NCBI GenBank assembly: GCA_910578095.1
Contig: CAJTOZ010000001.1
Location: 124,001-188,000, forward strand
DNA length: 64,000 nucleotides
Direction of reading: 5' to 3'
DNA from: an uncultured Muribaculaceae bacterium
GTDB lineage: Bacteria; Bacteroidota; Bacteroidia; Bacteroidales; Muribaculaceae
Positions within the stretch are counted from its first letter, which is position 1, and each line of letters starts with the position of its first letter. A program made the translations under genes and the position numbers. The notes below the pieces were generated by a model that was not told the DNA's origin, did no database searches, and was given only the letters and a program-made list of their open reading frames with translations. This document shows, one piece after another, positions 59,679 through 64,000 of this stretch.

Positions 59679-61379
59679 ATGGCTAACTTCTATACCGACA
59701 ATCCCGATCTGCGCCATCATCTCAATCATCCCCTGATGCGCAAGATCGTAGAGCTCAAGGAACGCAATTTCGCCGATGCCGAGAGCTACGATTATGCCCC
59801 CGTCGACTTCGAGGACGCCATGGACAACTATGAGCGCGTGCTCGATATCGTAGGAGAGATCTGTGGCACCACAATAGCCGAAAACGCCGAGAGCGTCGAC
59901 CATGAGGGCGCAAGCTGTTCCGATGGTCATGCCCACTATGCTTCCGCCACAGAACAGAACCTCGACGTATGCCGCAAGGCCGGTCTCATGGGTATGTCGA
60001 TGCCCCGACGCTTCGGTGGCCTCAATTTCCCCATCACTCCCTACATTATGGCCGCCGACATCGTCAGCCGTGCCGACACCGGCTTTGAGAATCTCTGGGG
60101 ACTTCAGGACTGTGCCGAGACCATCTACGAATTCGCCAACGAGGAACAGAAAGCAAAATACATCCCCCGCGTATGCCAGGGCGAGACTATGTCAATGGAC
60201 CTCACCGAGCCCGATGCCGGATCCGACCTGCAGAGCGTGATGCTCAAAGCCACCGAGCAGCCCGACGGCACATGGCGTCTGAATGGCGTGAAGCGCTTCA
60301 TCACCAATGGCGACAGCGACATTCATCTGGTGCTCGCACGTAGCGAGGACGGCACCAAGGACGGACGCGGCCTGTCCATGTTCATCTACGACAAGCGCGA
60401 CGGAGGCGTAAGCGTCCGCCGTATCGAGAACAAGATGGGCATCAAAGGATCGCCCACCTGCGAACTCGTATATAAGGATGCCAAAGCTGAGCTCGTAGGT
60501 TCGCGTCGCATGGGTCTCATCAAATATGTGATGGCCCTTATGAACGGCGCACGCCTCGGCATCGCAGCCCAGAGTGTTGGCGTCAGCGAAATAGCATATC
60601 GCGAGGCCCTGGGCTACGCCAAGGAGCGCAAGCAGTTCGGCAAGGCAATCATCGAATTCCCCGCTGTGGCAGAAATGCTCAGCATCATGAAGGCAAAACT
60701 GGACGCATCCCGCACACTTCTTTACGAATGCTCGCGCTATGTGGATCTCTACAAAGTCTACGAGGATATAGCAAAAGAGCGTAGCCTCACCCCCGAGGAA
60801 CGCAAGGAGATGAAGGCCTACAGCCGTCTCGCCGATGCGCTCACCCCCATGGCCAAAGGCATGACCAGCGAATATTGCAACCAGAACGCCTACGACTGCA
60901 TACAGATACACGGCGGCAGCGGTTTCATGAAGGATTATGCCTGCGAACGCATCTACCGCGACGCACGTATCACCAGCATTTATGAAGGTACCACACAGTT
61001 GCAGGTAGTGGCTGCAATCCGCCACGTCACCACCGGCACCTATCTTGAACTCATCCGCAGCTATGCCGCACAACCCGTAGCCGAAGGCATGGACGATGTG
61101 AAAGCCATGCTTGAAGCCATGACTGAGAAGTATGCAAAAGCTGTGGAGAAAGTTGCTGCTGTCGGCGACACCCGCTACACCGACTTCATGGCACGCCGTC
61201 TCGTGGAAATGGCTGGTGGCATCGTGATGAGCTACCTGCTGCTGCTCGACACAGCACGCACAGCTTCGTTTGCCCGCAGCGCCCGCGTGTATGCCAAGAT
61301 GGCTCAGGCCGAAGTTGCCAAGCACTGCGAATTCATCGACTCGTTCGATCCGTCCCAGATGGCACTTTACGAAGCATAA
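59679..61379 (+). CDS. Acyl-CoA dehydrogenase (long form)
   Basis: A 566-residue flavoenzyme, longer than standard 380-residue members because of a C-terminal extension. MSMDLTEPDAGSDLQSV and GVKRFITNGDSD bind FAD, and the catalytic glutamate lies in SIYEGTTQLQ. In Bacteroidales this gene is regularly linked to etfBA. Substrate chain length is not clear. Confidence 0.94.
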   Translation: MANFYTDNPDLRHHLNHPLMRKIVELKERNFADAESYDYAPVDFEDAMDNYERVLDIVGEICGTTIAENAESVDHEGASCSDGHAHYASATEQNLDVCRKAGLMGMSMPRRFGGLNFPITPYIMAADIVSRADTGFENLWGLQDCAETIYEFANEEQKAKYIPRVCQGETMSMDLTEPDAGSDLQSVMLKATEQPDGTWRLNGVKRFITNGDSDIHLVLARSEDGTKDGRGLSMFIYDKRDGGVSVRRIENKMGIKGSPTCELVYKDAKAELVGSRRMGLIKYVMALMNGARLGIAAQSVGVSEIAYREALGYAKERKQFGKAIIEFPAVAEMLSIMKAKLDASRTLLYECSRYVDLYKVYEDIAKERSLTPEERKEMKAYSRLADALTPMAKGMTSEYCNQNAYDCIQIHGGSGFMKDYACERIYRDARITSIYEGTTQLQVVAAIRHVTTGTYLELIRSYAAQPVAEGMDDVKAMLEAMTEKYAKAVEKVAAVGDTRYTDFMARRLVEMAGGIVMSYLLLLDTARTASFARSARVYAKMAQAEVAKHCEFIDSFDPSQMALYEA

Positions 61380-61393
61380 GATCTACAATCATT

Positions 61394-61428
61394 ACAAAAA
61401 AAGACCGCTACAGGCGGTCTTTTTTTGT
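61394..61428 (+). terminator. Intrinsic terminator of the etf/acyl-CoA dehydrogenase operon
   Basis: GACCGC/GCGGTC stem with a 5-base TACAG loop, flanked by 7 A on the left and 7 T on the right. It lies 14 bp after the stop and can work on both strands. Confidence 0.93.
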
Positions 61429-61503
61429 ATCTAATAGGCCCTGCGATGTCAGTTTGCATGGCCACCTCCTACGGCATTTGTACGGCAGTCGTTGTCAGAT
61501 TGT

Positions 61504-61534
61504 TGTTTTATCGAATTAAAAAACGTATTTTTGC
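61504..61534 (+). promoter_or_regulatory. Promoter of the PAP2 gene
   Basis: TTG at 61504-61506, 20 bp, then TATTTTTG at 61527-61534, 18 bp before the ATG. Confidence 0.6.
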
Positions 61535-61552
61535 ACCTTTAATAGATCCACA

Positions 61553-62296
61553 ATGACCGTCAGGAATCTCATTATCATCCTTTTGGCTATACTTTGCACC
61601 TGCAACGAATTGAAAGCGCAGGATTTAAACACCGACACCACGCGGTGCGAGTATCGCTTTAACGGCAAGCAATTAATTGTTCCATTGGCAGTTTCCGCCG
61701 GAGGAGTTATAGGAATAAGTGCTTTCCCTGGATTCAGACGCTACGTAAACCGGCAAGTAGGGAAGTGGGGCGGATCCCATTCAATAAGCATCGACAATTA
61801 TCTTAGATTCGCGCCTGCTGTGGCATATGTAGGATTGGGAGTATGCGGCGTACGTAGCCGCAACAATCTGAGGGACCGGCTTCTGGCCGGAGCCACAGCA
61901 TACCTGTGCATGGGCGTGGCAACTGCTTCATTGAAAGCGATTGTGCACGAACAGCGCCCGGACGGAAGCAGCGACAATTCATTCCCGTCAGGACACGCAG
62001 CGGCGGCGTTCACAGGAGCCGAACTTATGCGCATCGAATACGGCAATGCTATAGGAGCCGCCGGATATGCCGTGGCTGCCGGCGTAGGCATACTTCGCTT
62101 GTACAACAACCGTCATTGGTACAACGACGTGCTCGCCGGAGCAGGAATAGGCATCCTCTGCGCGCGCATAGGCTACTGGCTGCTACCTTTTGAAAAACGC
62201 ATTTTCAAGTTAGACAACACAGCTATGGCAACTGTAGTACCATTTTACTCCCAGCCCGAACGGGCTGTCGGAGTTTCCATGGCAATGACGCTGTAG
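61553..62296 (+). CDS. PAP2-family phosphatase
   Basis: A 247-residue protein with a signal peptide (ending ELKAQ) and the three PAP2 motifs: KAIVHEQRP, PSGH (NSFPSGHAAAAF) and LYNNRHWYNDVLAG. It dephosphorylates lipid phosphates or undecaprenyl pyrophosphate at the periplasmic side. Single gene with its own promoter. The final beta-strand-like tail (VPFYSQPERAVGVSMAMTL) may mark an outer-membrane form. Confidence 0.9.
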   Translation: MTVRNLIIILLAILCTCNELKAQDLNTDTTRCEYRFNGKQLIVPLAVSAGGVIGISAFPGFRRYVNRQVGKWGGSHSISIDNYLRFAPAVAYVGLGVCGVRSRNNLRDRLLAGATAYLCMGVATASLKAIVHEQRPDGSSDNSFPSGHAAAAFTGAELMRIEYGNAIGAAGYAVAAGVGILRLYNNRHWYNDVLAGAGIGILCARIGYWLLPFEKRIFKLDNTAMATVVPFYSQPERAVGVSMAMTL

Positions 62297-62353
62297 GCAA
62301 GGGCGAACATCCCGCAAACTGCGCTCTATAAAATATGTTTACGTTTGCCTAAC

Positions 62354-62383
62354 TTGTGTAGGGGAATTGTGTAGGATAATTGT
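62354..62383. repeat. Imperfect 13-bp tandem repeat
   Basis: TTGTGTAGGGGAA then TTGTGTAGGATAA, followed by a third TTGT, in the gap before the patatin gene. It lies about 83 bp upstream of the -33 box. Confidence 0.4.
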
Positions 62384-62465
62384 CCATCAAAAAACAAATT
62401 TATCATAATAGTGATTATCTAACAATGGCGGACATTCATGTTACTTCTTAATTAGCTTGATTTTC

Positions 62466-62496
62466 TTGGCTGTTTGAACGCTTTTGGCTAAATTTG
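62466..62496 (+). promoter_or_regulatory. Promoter of the patatin gene
   Basis: TTG at 62466-62468, 20 bp, then TAAATTTG at 62489-62496. It rules out the in-frame ATG at 62484 as a start. Confidence 0.65.
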
Positions 62497-62513
62497 CACT
62501 AAATATAATTAAT

Positions 62514-63344
62514 ATGCCCAATAAACAGCCCACAGACAAAAGCGCTTCCCCAAAGTACAAACTCGGCGTGGCGTTAAGCGGCGGCGGAGCCCGAGGGTTT
62601 GCCCACGCCGGAGCTCTCAAGGCATTGGAAGAAGCCGGGCTAAAACCCGACATTATTGCCGGAGTCAGCGCTGGTTCCATTGTTGCAGTATTGCATGCCG
62701 CCGGAGTTTCTCCGGAAAATATGTTGCGATTGTTCAGCGAACGTGCGTTCACTGATTTTGCATCGCTTCAGCTCGGGAGCGGCGGTCTTTTCGGCATAGA
62801 AAAGTTTAAGAATTTCATAATGCGCGCCATTGGCGGCGAACGCAATCTTGAGGATCTTAGCATCCCCACCTATCTCGGAGTGACCGACCTTGACCGCGGA
62901 GAGCCATACGAATTCCATACGGGGCCTATTGGTCCACGCATGATGGCCTCCTGCAGCATACCCATAGTATTCAAGCCTGTACGCATAGACGGCACATACT
63001 ATGTGGACGGCGGCGTTTTAAGAAATCATCCGGCATGGATAATACGCGACAAATGCGAAACGCTTATTGGCGTGAATGTCAGCCCGATGCGCCTGACGCA
63101 TAAATGCAACACCATGCTCGGCGTAGCCCTACGCACATACAACATGATGCTTAAGGCCAATCAGGCCGAGGACATGGCACTCTGCGATGTTTCGGTGCAG
63201 ACACCGGAAATATCCCACTATTCTCCGTTCAATCTCAAACTAATAAGCAACGTATATGCCAGCGGCTATATGCACATGCGGCGCGCTTTGCGCGATGCCG
63301 GAATGTGGCGTGTCGAGGCACAAAACACTGATATTCACGACTGA
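62514..63344 (+). CDS. Patatin-like phospholipase
   Basis: A 276-residue serine lipid hydrolase: oxyanion loop LSGGGARGFAHAG (about 21-33), nucleophile Ser52 in GVSAGS, and the dyad Asp in VDGGVLRNHP. No signal peptide, so probably cytosolic (RssA-type). The start at 62514 follows from the promoter. The GH13-like gene begins 8 bp downstream. Confidence 0.93.
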   Translation: MPNKQPTDKSASPKYKLGVALSGGGARGFAHAGALKALEEAGLKPDIIAGVSAGSIVAVLHAAGVSPENMLRLFSERAFTDFASLQLGSGGLFGIEKFKNFIMRAIGGERNLEDLSIPTYLGVTDLDRGEPYEFHTGPIGPRMMASCSIPIVFKPVRIDGTYYVDGGVLRNHPAWIIRDKCETLIGVNVSPMRLTHKCNTMLGVALRTYNMMLKANQAEDMALCDVSVQTPEISHYSPFNLKLISNVYASGYMHMRRALRDAGMWRVEAQNTDIHD

Positions 63345-63352
63345 ACAATATT

Positions 63353-64000
63353 ATGGCAGACAATCAACGCCCGGTTATTTACCAGCTGCTCCCACGTTTG
63401 TTTTCCAACACGTGCCCTACCCCTGTTCCATCAGCGCCCATCACTATCAACGGGTCCGGTAAACTAAACGGTATCACAGCGGAAACAATACGCTACATCA
63501 AAAGCTTGGGATGCAACCATATATGGCTCACTGGTGTACTCGAGCACAGCCACGACGCCGACTACACGCGTTATGGGATAGCGCGACACAACCCGCATGT
63601 TATAAAAGGTCTTGCTGGCAGCCCGTACGCAATCACCGACTACTACGATATCGACCCTGACCTGGCCGAGGATGTGCCTCACCGTCTTGAAGAATTTGAT
63701 GCCTGCGTGAAACGCATTCATGATGCCGGCATGAAGGTGGTCATTGATTTTGTCCCCAACCATGTGGCTCGTGAATATCACTCTGATTCAGCACCCGCCG
63801 GAATCGAGGATTTCGGTAAAGGCGACAATCAGGACATGTTCTTCTCTCCGCAGAATAATTTCTACTATATTCCAAGACAGAAGTTTTCGCCCGAAGCCGA
63901 CATGGGCTCCGGCCCCGATGCATACATAGAATTCCCGGCACGCGCCACAGGCAACGATTGCTACACCGCATTCCCTGGCGTATGCGATTGGTACGACACG
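63353..64000 (+). CDS. GH13 alpha-amylase-family protein, 3'-partial
   Basis: Reads MADNQRPVIYQLLPRLFSN and stays open for 216 codons to the window end. IRYIKSLGCNHIWLTGVLEH and the conserved region I AGMKVVIDFVPNHVA are typical of GH13 alpha-glucan enzymes. The catalytic Asp/Glu lie beyond the window. No signal peptide is seen, so it is probably cytosolic. Confidence 0.9.
   Translation, partial: MADNQRPVIYQLLPRLFSNTCPTPVPSAPITINGSGKLNGITAETIRYIKSLGCNHIWLTGVLEHSHDADYTRYGIARHNPHVIKGLAGSPYAITDYYDIDPDLAEDVPHRLEEFDACVKRIHDAGMKVVIDFVPNHVAREYHSDSAPAGIEDFGKGDNQDMFFSPQNNFYYIPRQKFSPEADMGSGPDAYIEFPARATGNDCYTAFPGVCDWYDT

Noticed and set aside
60192..61325. 377-codon open frame antisense to the acyl-CoA dehydrogenase
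   Set aside because: Shadow of a conserved gene.

Overview
The window looks like a chromosomal segment of a Bacteroidales bacterium, most likely the gut family Muribaculaceae; the genus is inferred, not proven. The evidence is: promoters of the Bacteroidota type (TTTG, about 19 bp, TAnnTTTG) in front of many genes; weak Shine-Dalgarno signals; lineage-typical proteins (DUF3127, DUF5606, a TonB-type outer-membrane receptor, META-domain lipoprotein, NfnAB, GlnS plus GltX); and LytS/LytTR signalling. No rRNA, tRNA, CRISPR array, intact transposase or integrase was found.

Layout. About 0-16.6 kb is an accessory region of lower G+C by eye. It holds pncB with an HD phosphohydrolase, an HxlR regulator with a monooxygenase and a divergent NTF2-like gene, two paralogous Sel1-repeat proteins, several small acidic orphan proteins, a Crp-type regulator facing an SMR transporter/Nim-like operon, a META lipoprotein, and a compact operon of tautomerase, Vat/CatB-like acetyltransferase, Fe-S flavoprotein, AraC regulator and CatA-like acetyltransferase. 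This stretch is scarred: a Fic remnant, a broken second copy of the tautomerase-acetyltransferase pair, a frameshifted orphan gene, and a detached copy of that gene's 3' end 6 kb away.

16.6-19.6 kb: an outer-membrane receptor behind a membrane-anchored winged-helix regulator, with an exact 11-bp tandem repeat between them. 19.9-24.1 kb: glnS, a TPR protein and mltG. 24.2-30.6 kb (minus strand): a LytS/LytTR two-component pair, then a TolC/MacA/MacB tripartite efflux operon. 30.7-42.7 kb: a WecG-type glycosyltransferase on plus; then, on minus, mlaE-mlaF-holB-addB-hemW, tdk, a DUF3108 protein and the NfnAB transhydrogenase. 42.8-54.2 kb (plus): smpB, aspS, a Nif3-like protein, a zinc-ribbon coiled-coil protein, gltX-kdtA, an ArgC-like protein without the catalytic cysteine, and ppdK. 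54.3-57.7 kb: an AT-rich islet (hexapeptide acetyltransferase, PH-domain membrane protein), a DUF3127 protein with an SSB-like acidic tip, an XRE regulator with a likely autoregulatory operator, and about 0.9 kb of AT-rich DNA without genes. 57.7-64 kb: etfBA with an acyl-CoA dehydrogenase, a PAP2 phosphatase, a patatin and the start of a GH13 enzyme.

Themes. The first 17 kb mixes stress/drug-modification genes with small orphan proteins and shows repeated recombination between related cassettes. The rest is mostly core metabolism and translation. NfnAB, EtfAB with an acyl-CoA dehydrogenase, and pyruvate phosphate dikinase all fit an anaerobic fermentative lifestyle. I did not find a clear new defence or conflict system. 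The best candidates for something undescribed are the cassette-like 3-14.5 kb region, the regulator/receptor pair at 16.6-19.6 kb, and the cysteine-less ArgC homologue.
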